Below are positions 50,416 to 62,490 of a DNA stretch of 64,000 bases, piece after piece. The position numbers and the translations under genes were made by a program. The notes beneath the pieces were generated by a model. The model searched no databases. It was given only the letters and a program-made list of their open reading frames with translations, and had not been told where the DNA came from. The stretch comes from Liquidambar formosana. Lineage: Eukaryota; Streptophyta; Magnoliopsida; Saxifragales; Altingiaceae. The stretch covers positions 49,771,425-49,835,424 of the forward strand of contig CM077820.1 of the NCBI GenBank assembly GCA_039720395.1, in the 5' to 3' direction. The first letter of the stretch is position 1, and every line of letters begins with the position of its first letter.

Positions 50416-52424
50416 GCTACTTTGTTCTCTGTTTTCTTTTATTTTTACACTTCTTCAAGGTGCTAATGTGTTTGTGGGGGCATGACACCTCCTCAGTCCT
50501 CTCATTATTTTTAATATTTTTTATTTATTTTTTAACTCTAAATATTAGTAATAAAAAGAAAAGAGAAGAAAAAACGAAAGAAAAAAGAAAGAAGACAATA
50601 AAATAATTAGAGTAAGTACCAAAATCATGTCATCACACCAGCATACAAAGAATTGGGACACAATTAATTGACGAATTTTTTTTGTGCAAAAAAGTGTCGT
50701 AAAATTAATTTTAGTATAATTATACGAGCCATTTGATTAATTGTAATTATACTCTTAAAATGGTCGAAAACTTGTGTAAACGTTTTGACAAAGAAAAATG
50801 GCATGATTGTGTGGTTAAATCATCCAATCAAATCAAATTTCGTAGTTTTCGTTTACCAAGTGAGAGTAATCATATAGTTGGTCTTGATTATTTTTTCATT
50901 CTAACATGAGAAAAGTTTTTAACTACATGCAAAAGTCACCCAAAGAATAGTAGACCCAAATTTAGTTGGAGGGACATAGAAGTGACTTGGGACCATGTTA
51001 CAAACAATATCTATAAGATGTCTCTTTTGAAAGAATTATGTAAGAGAAATGCTAGTAAACTATAGAAGTGAAAAGTATAACATTTCTTTCTTTCAAAGAT
51101 AAAGTTGGTAAACATAATATAAGATGGCTGATTGGATGTGGTGTTGTGTAAAGAACTTATCTATTTCTATCTTACCTACTCCTCCCCTCTTCCTTTTTTT
51201 GTCCCTTATCCCTCCACATTTCACATCCATGCTTTTAATCTCTTCAAGATGCTTATCAAATTTGATTGCTCGTCTTGTTTTGTTGTTGTTTGTGGTGTTG
51301 GTGGGTTTTGGTTGGTTGGTCAATCGATTGGTTGATGTGGTTTATAGCAACTCAAAAGGAACAATGACCATAGATATGCCCCATGAGTTCTTAGATTTAC
51401 TCTTTCAGAGAGGGTGTAAAGTTGATCTTCAATTTCACCTTCCCTTTTCTTTTATTAATGTGTGATGTTGAAATGTTTTATCCATTACATAATTGGGTGC
51501 AAATTTTTATTGGTACAACTGAAGATATTTCGGATGCGGGAATTGCACACGTGTCGCATGTTTAGGGCATCATAGTATATCTCAACCAACCATGATAGAG
51601 GACATCCCCCTATGACCAAAAACAGCCCGGGGACACATATTATGTTGTATTGGTTCCATTTTACATTAATTCAAATGAGAAATGACAAAAGACAGAATTG
51701 TTTAGGTTGGATTCTTAATGAAACTCCCGAATAGGCTCGTAGCGATAGAATTGAAGACTTAAAACAGAGAATATATCTAATGCACAAGGCTTCCACCTAT
51801 AATGGGGTCTGGAAAACTTAAGAAAAATACGACTTTAATTTGATCTGATCCTATCCAATCCAATCCAATCCAACCCAACCTGAAAAGTTTTGGAATGAGT
51901 GAGGGATGCCCCATTCATGTATCAACTTGCATTTTGTAGTATGGGGTATTGTAGTATGGGGTATCCCTGGGGAATGTTCTTTGATGATTTAACGTGGTAG
52001 GAATCATAAACTTTATAAGCTTAATCTCATTTAGGCCCCAATTTTATATTTTCCTGAGATCAATGGGGCTAATCTTTATCCAATTACCTCTTTATTTACA
52101 CTTTAAATTGATCCCATTGGTGCGACATTTTCCAACCATAATGCAAGTGGTTAAATGATTGATGGGCCCTTGCTCTTTGTATTTATCTTGTTGAGAATTG
52201 TACAAAATTTGTTTATCAAGCTTGCCGCGCGCTATACTAGAGGAAGAAGCCAAAGCCGTCAACCTGCAATCTTGGAAAATACTAGAGGCATCTTGGAAGA
52301 TACTAGAGGCTCCTTGAAGTTTTTGTAATGTGGGATATCGTTAGTTTATATTATTTCATCATCCCTATTCAATCATGTTGATGTGTGATGGTATTAGGAG
52401 TGTTAGTAGTTTAGGTTAAAACTG
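49568..52424. other. AHP upstream region and intergenic DNA
   Basis: Holds a TATA-like stretch (49748-49767) suited to the minus-strand AHP promoter, a 19-base C run (49933-49951) followed by (CT)n to 49978, and a (TA)n tract at about 50369-50407. A short ORF at 51124-51465 is not supported as a gene. Confidence 0.5.
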
Positions 52425-52524
52425 NNNNNNNNNNNNNNNNNNNNNNNNNNNNNNNNNNNNNNNNNNNNNNNNNNNNNNNNNNNNNNNNNNNNNNNNNNNN
52501 NNNNNNNNNNNNNNNNNNNNNNNN
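52425..52524. other. Assembly gap (100 Ns)
   Basis: Exactly 100 consecutive N, a conventional scaffold gap of unknown true size. The two sides may not be adjacent in the genome. Confidence 0.99.
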
Positions 52525-52800
52525 TCAAATGTAAAATTGACTTACACCCACATGGAAGCTTAAGAAAAAGGCTGTACCCTAAAAAGAAAAGAGAGTAGAT
52601 CAGGGGAAACAGCTGATCTCAGTAACAAACAAACTGGAAACTACAATTGCATTAACCATTTAGACACTCGACTTTTGAGTTTGAAATTTTAGAAACCAAA
52701 TTACACACTAACTACAAAATAGTTGAACAAGAACCAGTTCTCTTATTGATTTGTTAATGGATATAGATGGATACTTTCATTTTTCACATCATTGAGGAAA
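52525..52800. repeat. Segmental duplicate of about 56250-56465
   Basis: The order of words is shared: ATTGACTT, ACAGCTG, AACAAACTGGAAA, ACCAAATTACA, TAGTTGAACAA, CAGTTCTCTTA, and TTTCACATCATTGAGGAAAA. The second copy lies just downstream of the orphan LRR exon, so this one may mark another NLR copy lost in or beyond the gap. Confidence 0.65.
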
Positions 52801-52807
52801 ACAAATA

Positions 52808-52809
52808 TA

Positions 52810-52849
<40 letters not shown>
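52808..52849. repeat. (TA)n microsatellite
   Basis: Perfect alternating TA run. Confidence 0.9.
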
Positions 52850-52850
<1 letters not shown>

Positions 52851-52989
52851 CCCTGTCTCTGTTTGATGATTTGCATTGTGGGCTCTCACTTCCACTCCTG
52901 CTGGGGTGCCACTTTCTTGAGGATTCACGTGAATCATCCCGTCTTTCCCTCCTCTCTAAAGATGATCTCCCTGCAATTTTAAGGAGTTT

Positions 52990-53685
52990 TGACATATAAT
53001 TAAATAATTATGCCAACAATAAATCAGTATATACGATAAGGGCAATCTTTTTAGTTAGGCACCCAAAGAATATTTGCACAATGCTGAATTTTGCAACATT
53101 GGGTGAAATGTTAAAGCAGGATACCTTGAAGAACACAATGCAAAGCTGCGAGAAGGTTGAGAATTGTTGGAATTAAAATCTTATATCCTTTTACTCATAC
53201 TAAATTAAGAAAACCTGAGCTGCACATTTGGATCGGTAGCGACATAAAATGCAATAGTTTTGCAATTCTATTTTCAAGGAAATGACATAACAGAAGTTCA
53301 TTTAAGTACCCCTCACGAGAATGTGATACCAAATTAATGCATAAAAGGTTCACCATTTACCTTGGCTGCTTCTGGTTATTGAACCATGAGTCTATCATAC
53401 GAACACACAGTAGGCCTGCTGTGATTGAAAACTGTTGATAATTCCCGCCAGAAAGAGGGTCATTAGAATTCCACTATAGCTTCCATTGTTGAGACTCCTT
53501 TGGCCAACTAATAGGTGTCGGGCTTGAATTGCACATCCTCTGTAGCACAATATAAGCCGACACCAATGTTTTTTTGAAATGACGCCGTTTTCTGTACAGC
53601 CCATAAAGCAAAAATGCACTATTTCCCAACACCTTCTCCCTTTTTCTCTCTTTCAATGGGTCATGGAAAAATGAAAAATACGATT
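52990..53685. other. Intergenic region, nothing recognised
   Basis: No gene supported; the overlapping minus-strand ORFs at 53395-53656 are unrecognised. Confidence 0.5.
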
Positions 53686-53894
53686 GAAAGTGCTTGTATA
53701 GAACACGCTTTAAATTACATGAAGCACATTTATAAAATACGCTTTTCGTAGCGACTGTTCTCTACAGCTCTTTTAATTTTGCACTAATAAAACACGCTTT
53801 CACTATACATAAAATGTGCTTTTATGTGTACTGAACGCCTTTTTGTCAAGTGAGCTTTTCATTTCTGAAAGCGTTTTTGTTAATAGCGCTTTCC
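53686..53894. mobile_element. Small inverted-repeat (MITE-like) element
   Basis: The left end GAAAGTGCTTGTATAGAACACGCTTT and the inverse of the right end GGAAAGCGCTATTAACAAAAACGCTTTC are alike over about 28 bp. AACACGCTTT repeats inside. The borders are approximate and no duplication was identified. Confidence 0.45.
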
Positions 53895-53972
53895 AAAACA
53901 AGAGAGAAATTTGCAAAAACTTGAAAGATTGTGGTTCATGGGAATTTGCACTCATCACTCTCACAGTCTCAC

Positions 53973-54006
<34 letters not shown>

Positions 54007-55027
54007 TTTTCTACAACATCGACGCCGGCATAAACCCCTCTCACCACCGCCATAGTCACTCGCTGCCGCCGACGATCGTTCTCTCTCGTTATCATTCTCT
54101 TCGCTACCAACTTAACAAATGTTTTAAACCACTGAGATTCTGAACAGGACACTTTCAAGAGATCTCTGCCCAAAAGTTGGCTCATACAAGCTTAATCATA
54201 TGTTCGAATTTTTGCCTCCTAATCATAACTGCCTGTCCAAAAGAATGCGTTAACACTGACCAAGCAACTGACAATGGCTCCCGTCGCTCCTCTTCCTTTT
54301 CTCACATTTCCGATCGCCACATTCATGTGAAATTTTTCTTTGTTTATGTATTTTATTGCCCTCCAAGTGTAAAAGAGGTTCTCAACACCCCAAAAATACC
54401 CCCTTCATATTCTTTAATTCGAAAGGAATTGTGTGAATCTCTGTTTCTAATACGCACTGATTTCTTGTCTCTTTGACGTATTATATCGCGTGAAATATCC
54501 CAAGAAGCGGAGGAACTTGCTGGAGAAGGACTGGAAGTGGCAATGGCAGATGCTCAAAATGAATAGTATATACATGACCTTAAGTGGTCTAAATTTGCAT
54601 TGGGTGCTATTCTTTGAAATTTTCCTTTTGGGAAATTTTTTTGAAGAGCAATGCTAAATATGGTTTACGAATTTCATTCCCAGATGAAGACTTAATCAAA
54701 AAGCAAGATTTGGTTAGTATGACTTGTTAGAAAACCCCCAGGCCAGCAACATTACGAGAAGTCCCCTCACGCAGGCAACCTCTCTTCGGGGTTCGTTGCG
54801 ACCTTGGATTGGAGGAAGGAATATGATGGGTCAGTGCACGGATTTTCCTCTCCTTTGTTACATTTGAAGCAAGACAGCGCAGCGCATAAGTTGTTTACTA
54901 AGGTTTAGCTGACCCTATGTAATGGATTCATAAAAAGGCCTTTGACTCCAATCAGCACCCATGTATTCTGCATGAGCTGTGCTGTTGACATGTGGACCGG
55001 GTCATCTAACATTTTAAAAATATATAT
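53895..55027. other. Intergenic region with (CT)n
   Basis: (CT)n lies at 53975-54003. The overlapping ORFs around it are simple-repeat artefacts. No gene recognised. Confidence 0.5.
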
Positions 55028-55178
55028 TATAGGTGAACATGTACTGATCGTAATTTATATCAATACCCGCATTGAAGGTTGTACTTCATGCATTAGTGGG
55101 TTATAAGGTACATTGGATCAATGCATGAGGTACAATCCGTAAAAAATGGTTTTGATATAATTTATATAAACACGAGCT
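55028..55178. repeat. Palindromic MITE-like repeat, copy B
   Basis: TGTACTGATCGTAATTTATATCAATACCC on the left and (inverted) AGCTCGTGTTTATATAAATTATATCAAAACC on the right are the arms. They are related to the 19980-20066 repeat, with a longer spacer. Confidence 0.4.
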
Positions 55179-55239
55179 GACACGATCGAGATATATTTTT
55201 TGCTACATGAATTCAATTTTTGATTTCATTTGGGAAAAA

Positions 55240-55325
55240 TTGTGTACCTAGTAATTAAGAATTGAATCTGAGAAGTTGTTTATTATGAGTTAGAGGCTTT
55301 AATCATTCTACCATGGATGCCTTGT
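55240..55325 (-). mobile_element. SINE-like tRNA-derived fragment
   Basis: On the minus strand GGTAGAATGATTAAAG (A-box-like) precedes AGATTCAATTCTT (B-box-like). It is degenerate. Confidence 0.35.
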
Positions 55326-55494
55326 CTATTAAGAATAAAAATAAGTGTGCAAAAAAAAACAAAAAACCACTCCTATGCTAGCTTCATGCTAGATTGGATT
55401 GCTAGTTTTAACTAGAAAAATTGTGGCCGAAACGCACAACTGTGAGGTCTTCGACCGACATGGGTATATCCAACATGTGATTATTCACCTTAGA

Positions 55495-55903
55495 ATGAGG
55501 CTATTGCCACCACATAAAGTACTCGAAGTCCTTCATTAGTTTACACTTTTTGAGATTTTATGAAAAATATAAAAGGTTTTTACGAAAACTAATAACATTG
55601 TTCACTAGAAAACATCTTTGTGAACAACTTTGGAGAAGAAATTTTTTCCATAATCTATTATTAGCAGACTTTTTGGCCATTTACAATCTCTATTTCATTT
55701 TCCATAAAAAATTGCCTAAAAGTTTACTTAAATGATAGATTTTGGAAAAACTCTTTTTTACAAAGTTGTCCGAAATGATATTTTCTAGTAAACTATGTGA
55801 TTAGTTTTCATAAATTTTTTTTTTTTATATTTTTCATAAAACTTTAAAAATAAAAATTAAATAGGAGATTTAGAGTATTTTAGGTGATGGCAATAGCCTG
55901 GCC
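55495..55903. mobile_element. Long-inverted-repeat MITE, copy 4
   Basis: The outer arms AGGCTATTGCCACCACATAAAGTACTCGAAGTCC and (inverted) AGGCTATTGCCATCACCTAAAATACTCTAAATCTCC match. The core shares TTTTATGAAAAATATAAAAGG and GAAAACATC with copies 1-3. Confidence 0.72.
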
Positions 55904-56526
55904 CTTCACATTAATACGCACAACTGTAATTTCAGTAAATCCAGTCTCTTAAGGCAAATGCTATGATCGAGGTTTTTTTTATTGGAGTGGTTAGGTCATG
56001 GGGCCTTTTTGAGGGCAGAGGGCCGTAGGCCCATAGTCCAAACAGCCATCATGATTTCTATCAGGACGCTCGTCCTCTTAGAAAAATGAAAACCTTTTTG
56101 AGTCCATCAAAAAACAAGTTTCAATCACACAAGAAAAATGTTTTACCTCGAAAGTGTCAACGCCAGAAGGTAAGTGGAATGCTCAATAATCGATCGGCAC
56201 CTGATATACAAATCGTGTCCCCAATGAAATTGGACACATGTATCCCAGAATCAAATATCATATTGACTTCACCTTCATGGTAGTTTAAAGGGAGGCTATA
56301 CCCAAAAAGACCATAAAGGAAAAACAGCTGTGATAAGAATAACAAAACAAACTGGAAATTGAGACCAAATTACATACTACCTACAATATAGTTGAACAAA
56401 AATCAGTTCTCTTACCGATTGTTGATGGATATTTTCATATTTCACATCATTGAGGAAAAAGGAAAAAAATCTCCCATGGTAGATGCTCTAAAAGTTAAAA
56501 CCATCTTAAGCCCCTGTTTCTCTTCA

Positions 56527-57159
56527 TCATCGTTCCAACCACCACCAATTTTGGAAGAGCAGCTCCAAAGACAACAAACCTACAGATTTCCACTTCATTC
56601 TGGTGGAGGAATTCTGCTTCCCTAGCTGCATGCCACAATTTGAAGACTCATATTGCCACAATTTGAACAAGTGTTGTATGGTGGTATTAAGGTCAACCTT
56701 CCATACCCATTCATCCTCTTGTACTTGCACTTTCTCCAATTTTGGTGTGTTCAAAAATCCGTTAGAGAAAGTCTCCAATTTGGGGCATTCTTCCACTAAC
56801 ACTTGTTCCAAGAATGGGAATGAAAAGGTATTACTCCTTGTGCAGAAGTTTGTGAGGTTTGGTAAACTTCTCAATTTCAGAGAGCTTAATCGACTAAAAG
56901 TAGTCTCATGATCGGCTGCCTCTCGTTCCTCGCTTGTAACTATTTCTTTCATCTTCTCGCAACCATCTACAGTTATGCTTTTAATTTGCACTAGTCTTTT
57001 TGCTATTGCGAATGGCAGCAGGTGTGTTAAATTTTGACGCGAACAAACTATTAAACTTGTTAGTTTACAAAATGACTCTGTATGAAGTTGGTCTTGCCAA
57101 ATCTTTTTTATACTGTAGAGGTCATCCAATTCCAATTCCTCCAAGTCACGGAATTTAAC
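56527..57159 (-). pseudogene. Orphan 3' exon of a CC-NBS-LRR (RPS2-like) resistance gene
   Basis: On the minus strand an acceptor (ggttaccag|GTTAAATTC) opens an exon at 57159 that runs to a stop near 56527. It encodes about 210 aa of irregular LRRs of the type in RPS2-like CNL proteins: FRDLEELELDDL, LTSLIVCSRQNLTHLLPF, VQIKSITVDGCEKMKEIV, FSRLSSLKLRSLPNL, and FLEQVLVEECPKLETF. CNL proteins are cytosolic immune receptors. No coiled coil, P-loop NB-ARC or further LRR exon is found upstream to 64000, so this is a fragment unless the other exons lie much further away. The frame itself is open, so decay is recent or partial. Duplicated sequence beside the exon also occurs next to the assembly gap. 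Confidence 0.75.
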
Positions 57160-59369
57160 CTGGTAACCATTGAAACAAAAAGTGTGTAGCTTTGGTTTTT
57201 TTAAACAATTTAAGAAATACACAAACAAGATAGTTGTACAAGCATGTGACAAAGTAGAACATTTTAATACAGAGCATTATAGAAAAATACTGTGGGCAGT
57301 TTTGTCCAAATCATATAAAAGTTTCACTAAAATCCTTGGACAAGACAGATTGTGGTGTTTAAATCAGTATCATAAACTGAAGTGAAAACTAGTGTTAAGG
57401 TTCAACTAAAGCCTGTTTTGAAAGTTTTTACTTATCACTAAAAGGAATGTCCAAATTACTATTAAAATCATTCAAATGAGTTCAACCAATTAAATCAACT
57501 ACTGTTAATTTACCAATTTGTAAGATCTAGTTACGTTAAATTTTTTTAAGCAAAAAAAATTCAAAACTTGCTATTAAAAGAACTAAAATATATGTTGCGG
57601 GCAACAGTCGACAGCCACCCTCATAGTGTTGCACAAAGTAGTGAGCGGTAAAAATATGGCCATAATATGTAATGGGCTAAAACCTTAAGAATTTATTATA
57701 GATGGGACCAAGGTCCATGAAATTTAAACTTCAACCACAATAAATGAGAATTTGAGAGAGTTATGGCTTGCGATTAAAAATATTCAAAATGGATTTGGAA
57801 ATAACATAATTAACCAAAGGGTGGTTTTCGAGATGTGTATATATTTGGACCACAATAAATGAGAATTTAAGAGAGTTATCTCACATTACCTTCATATCTT
57901 TTTGTAACCAAAATATACGAAAAATCAACTCAGATCAATAAGTTTAGCATTAGTTTTAGTCATAAATTCATCAAGTGTGAATGCCTTTTGTGGTCTAAGT
58001 CTAACGTACCTTGTTATTAATGAAGAGGGCTGCACTGGGAACGTCAATGTTGCATTACTCTTTATTCCAAATCAGTAGTCTTATGTTTTGCTCCTCTAAT
58101 AGTGGTCTCTTTATTTTACTACTTATAAAAGTCTCTATTTTAGAAAAACTTTTAATTAACAATATTATCCTCACTTTACATTATAAATACATTTTTATCC
58201 TTAATTGTTAAATTTACCGTGTATATTGGTACCTTACGTTCTTAGAAAACTCCAAGTCTACAACTCTTCTTTCTTCTTTGATACAAAGACATGTTTACAT
58301 ATAACATCTTCATCCTAAAAAGTAAAAAAAAAATAAAAATTTGTTAGCACCCTTATTTAGAAATCTAACAGTAACCTAACAAATGTCCTCAAATCATGAC
58401 CACTTTGGAATTGGGCTTGTACATGTGTAATTCAAAGTGCGTAATGTTATTATACACCATGAAATGTCTACGTTAGTCGCGTCTTAAATAATTCAGAACT
58501 TTTTTATTTTTATATTAAAATCCATGCCAACGCTATCATATAATTAGAAGCTTATTGTATTAGTATCATAAAATTAGAGTACTTAATATCAAAATTAAAA
58601 TACTTAATTGTATTAGCATCAAACCCTTCCTCTTCTACTCTAACCTTTCTTCTTCTACTCTTTTTTACCCTTACATCTATTAAAATGTCCAACGTGCCTC
58701 TATCTATGGGCTCTCTCCCCCTTTCCCTCTCTCACCCTCTAAGATTATATATGAAAAGATGCTTGGTAAACACACACATGCATTCTTTTGATAGTGTGAT
58801 AATCAATGGAAATTTCCAGCGTTGCAATCTGGTTTGCATGAGGTATTAAATTTCCAGCATCTAAATGATTTGCTATTTGTTTTGAAAGAAGAATACCCTA
58901 AATTAAAGAATATGATTAAGTGAAGAACATGTTTACATGCTTTTAATCATTCAAACATATGATTTTTCTTCCCTTAAACATTCCATCTGTGGGTCCACTC
59001 ATTCATCAATTTCGCTGTCCATTTATTTTTTTCTCTTTTTAAAATAGAATTCTTTCATGGATTTACATTGGTTACTTCTTTAATAAGTATTTTAATTGCC
59101 AATGGTTTACTCAAAATTTTTAATGGATTTACATTGGTTACTTCTTTAATATTTAATTATTTTAATTTCCAATTTTTACTTTAATATTGGTCTTCTGTTG
59201 ATCCAATTTGGTTACTTATTGGTGTCACTTCATTATTTTTTTTATGCTGAATCTTATGTTTAATATATTTACATAGAGGGATGATCATCAATGGACGGCC
59301 ATGATCATCAATCTTATGCTTTAATCCATATATGTTAACAAAAGACATATGCACCTACATTATACAATG

Positions 59370-59416
<47 letters not shown>

Positions 59417-59871
59417 CGAAAAGAAACAGAGGAAGGAAAAAGGGCAAAAACAGAGGACTGTGGGAGTAAGTTAAAAAAATGGTTAGCAACCATTCGGATT
59501 CAGTTGGAGACTTGGTGTCTCTAACGTGTACTTTTCATAAAGGCTGCAACCTATTTTGAAAGGGTGTCTTTTTAGCTGCTGTCAATTTAGCAGAATTGCA
59601 AATCTCACCAAAAGTGGAGGGATATGGCTAGAATTCATTTCATTAAAAGCCTCTTTTGATAGCCTTCCAATATATATAACCCTTTTAATCTAAGTCATAT
59701 GTTAAGAACGTCCTTTGCCCTCTCCTCTCTAGCTTGCACAATACCTCCCTTCTCTTGGGTCTTCCATGGCAAAATTAAAGGAAGCTATCTATATTATCAA
59801 GAGTTTATATCAAACAGGGTACTGTATGAAACACACATTATTGAATTCATTTTCAGCATCATTCCAAACAC
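57160..59871. other. Intergenic region with possible degenerate Helitron end
   Basis: TCTCTTTATTTTACTACTTATAAAAG near 58105 resembles the Helitron 5' ends at 15526 and 16555, and CAACGTGCCTCTATCTATG near 58690 loosely resembles their 3' end. This is weak. (TA)n lies at 59370-59415. No gene is supported. Confidence 0.45.
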
Positions 59872-59963
59872 TAGAATTGAGTAGAATTGATTTAGAATTC
59901 TAATTTGTCTGTTTTATTCCAAACAGGTTAATTAGAATTCTAAATCAATTCAATTCTATTCTA
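59872..59963. repeat. Near-perfect 33-bp inverted repeat (hairpin)
   Basis: The arm at 59872-59904 and the inverted arm at 59930-59963 both contain GAATTGATTTAGAATTCTAAT, separated by a 25-bp loop. ATTCCAAACA recurs at 59861 and 59917. Probably part of a MITE. Confidence 0.6.
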
Positions 59964-59964
59964 T

Positions 59965-62490
59965 TTAGAATTGATTCCAAAGGTTACTCACTCTAACTCT
60001 ACTGTCCCGATGATATAGCTATCCGACGTCATTGGTCAAATTAAATTTACTTTCCTTTCATTACATATCTCTCATTCAATTTGGTGCCACACTTTTGGAT
60101 GAATGTGTGGACTGGATTTTATAGCATTGTGACCTACCATATTATTATTGGTTTAGATAATCTTCTAATTGCTACTTGACTTCAACTTTGGTTTAAAGTA
60201 TTTGCAATTTCATACTTATCATTCTTAATAAATAAAACCACATTCGAACAAATATTTAATTGCAGCTTGAGAAAATCAAATGAAAACGACTTCCATAAGA
60301 AACCGAAATTTAAAGAACAGCAATATTGTCAGAAGGGAAGATGTTGTACCTTGGCCTGACTGCCTTGTAATTCTCCAAGGATTATGATGAGAAGAAAAGA
60401 AAAGGATTATAATTCTCCAGGGGCTCTATTGACACCCTATTTATAGATTTCTCAAGTGCTGTTTGTGCCAAGAATAATATCACCAATCGTGTTTTTTTTT
60501 TTTTTTTTGCCTTTTCCTGGGGAACTTTACTTGTTGTAAATTTAGCTTGATTTTCGTAACGTAACTTGATGTAAATTTAGCTTGATTTTTGTAACATAAC
60601 TTAAAATTTTTTTTTAAAAAAAAAAAATTCTATTCAAAAGTCTCGATAAGAAAATTTTAAAGCTTGAAATTTAAATTGTTTTAAAAATAGTTATTGAGGT
60701 ATTTTGGTCAATTCAAATAGCGAGAGAGTTTAATTTAGGTAGCGTAATTTTAAATTGTCCGCATTATTACTGACACGTCACTGGGCTAACTATTCTCTCT
60801 TACCAAGTTCGACCTATATAGCAGCACCCAAGATAAGCAAATTATTATATCGCAACCAGCCAAGTAGTCCTACATGCACGGTAAAAAACTCCAAATACTT
60901 ACTAGTAAGTATTTGAAATTTTTTCTATTTTGAAACCTATTCCTTGGGTATGGTAATTAGAAACCCACGTTTAACATGGGTATGAGATTCCCACAAACTT
61001 GGGTATTTCATTCCCACATAAACTCCATTCTTAGATTCAATCCCTATATCAATTAGTTAACCAAACATAGGAATCAACTGGAATGGGAATGGGATTCCCA
61101 TTCCCGCACGTCTATTCCCGCATACCAAACGCACCCTGGAGTTATATATCTTCGGAATTTATTCCGATTATATATGACTTATATGACGTGGCCTCCAAGT
61201 GGCAGGAGGCACAGTTTCTTGTGAGTCCCACACAGGTCCTAGCTATACCCTCTGACAGCGAAAAGGAGCAGCGGCTAATTCCGGCGAGAAGGAGCACCAT
61301 GGCGTCCTTACAGGTCCTTGCACGGTTGATGGCCGACGCCCTTCGTCAACCTCGGCAACGACAGAAACACCAGCGACGACTTCTCCGTAAAAAGAAATGG
61401 AGATTTTGGGAAAAAAATCTCCCTTCCGGAGAAAAAGAAGGTTTAAATCCTTCTTCTTTTTTATTATTTATTTATTTTTTATGTGTGTCGCATTAAGAAA
61501 GCCATGGCCATGGCCATGGCTTTCGTGGTTGCCGGCCATGGCTATCTTCTCTCTCTCTTCTTCATTTATATTTTATTTTATTTTTCTTTTGGGTTTTGTT
61601 TTCTTTCTCCTACTGTTATATGCAGCAGATCCAGATGATTAACTTCCCATGGTCGGTTGTATATACGTGCCGGAGAAGGCGACTGGCGAAGGTGGAGAGT
61701 GGCGCAGGAGAAAAAGCAGGGTCCAAGTGAATGTGTACACGTGGCTGCCAGGTGGCATAGGTCATCTATACTCGGAAAAAGATGCCAAACGCTTATATAT
61801 CCAGAAATTTTTGTTAAGGATCGTATAGGGACGGAAAAAACTCACAGCCCACGCCGTCGCCGCAGCTCTATCTGTGTGTGTGCTTAGCGCGGTGCCCCCA
61901 TCGACGGTATATTCTCTCTATACAAACTGTATTATTTGTATATGTATATATTTTCTGGTGGATATATATATATATATATATATATAATACACTAATTTGT
62001 TCAATGTTTGATGGCCATTTTTGATAAACATTTTCGGTTGAACCCTAATGTTTAACCCATTTTTTAACACTAAAACTTGTGCACCATTTTTGTTGCTTTT
62101 TCTTCTCATTCTTCTTCTTTGATTTTCTTGCATAAGTTCTAATTTGCATCATACAAGCTCTACAATGGAGGAAATATGCTGTATAATGGTTGACAGTAGT
62201 ACTCTTACCATATTCTGCGAATGAGGGGAGTGAATTTTCTGCTGCTCTTGTTTGCTAAATGTTTCATGTTACGCTTCTTGAGATGTTGGAATGTAAAGAT
62301 GATTGTTGGAATTTTCTGCTACTCTTGTTTGCTAAACCATTAATCAATATAAGATGGAGATATTTTATTTTATTTTTTGCTTTAATGGGGGTTGTTCGTG
62401 ATGAGATTACCGTAGAGCCTATTTGTGGATAGACGCGCGCCTTGTTTTTGTATGAACTTTTTTTCTCTAGTGTGAAAAAAAGAGGAGAAA
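59965..62490. other. Region upstream of the mL41 copy
   Basis: GC-richer stretches at 61180-61420 and 61640-61900 could be leader or promoter of a gene, but I recognise no protein. A GCCATG tandem run lies at about 61502-61521 and (TA)n at 61966-61986. The ORFs at 61083-61887 show no known domain. Confidence 0.45.

Noticed and set aside
51124..51465. 113-aa plus-strand ORF with a hydrophobic run
   Set aside because: Phe/Leu-rich from T-rich DNA, overlapping ORFs in two other frames, no homology recalled.
58105..58710. Fourth Helitron
   Set aside because: The 5' end resembles the family but the 3' end lacks CTAG|T and the hairpin is poor; only noted under the intergenic entry.
61083..61496. 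137-aa ORF with an ATG in good context at about 61300
   Set aside because: The GC-rich segment looks gene-like, but the protein is Arg/Lys-rich then runs into T-rich low complexity, and no family is recognised.
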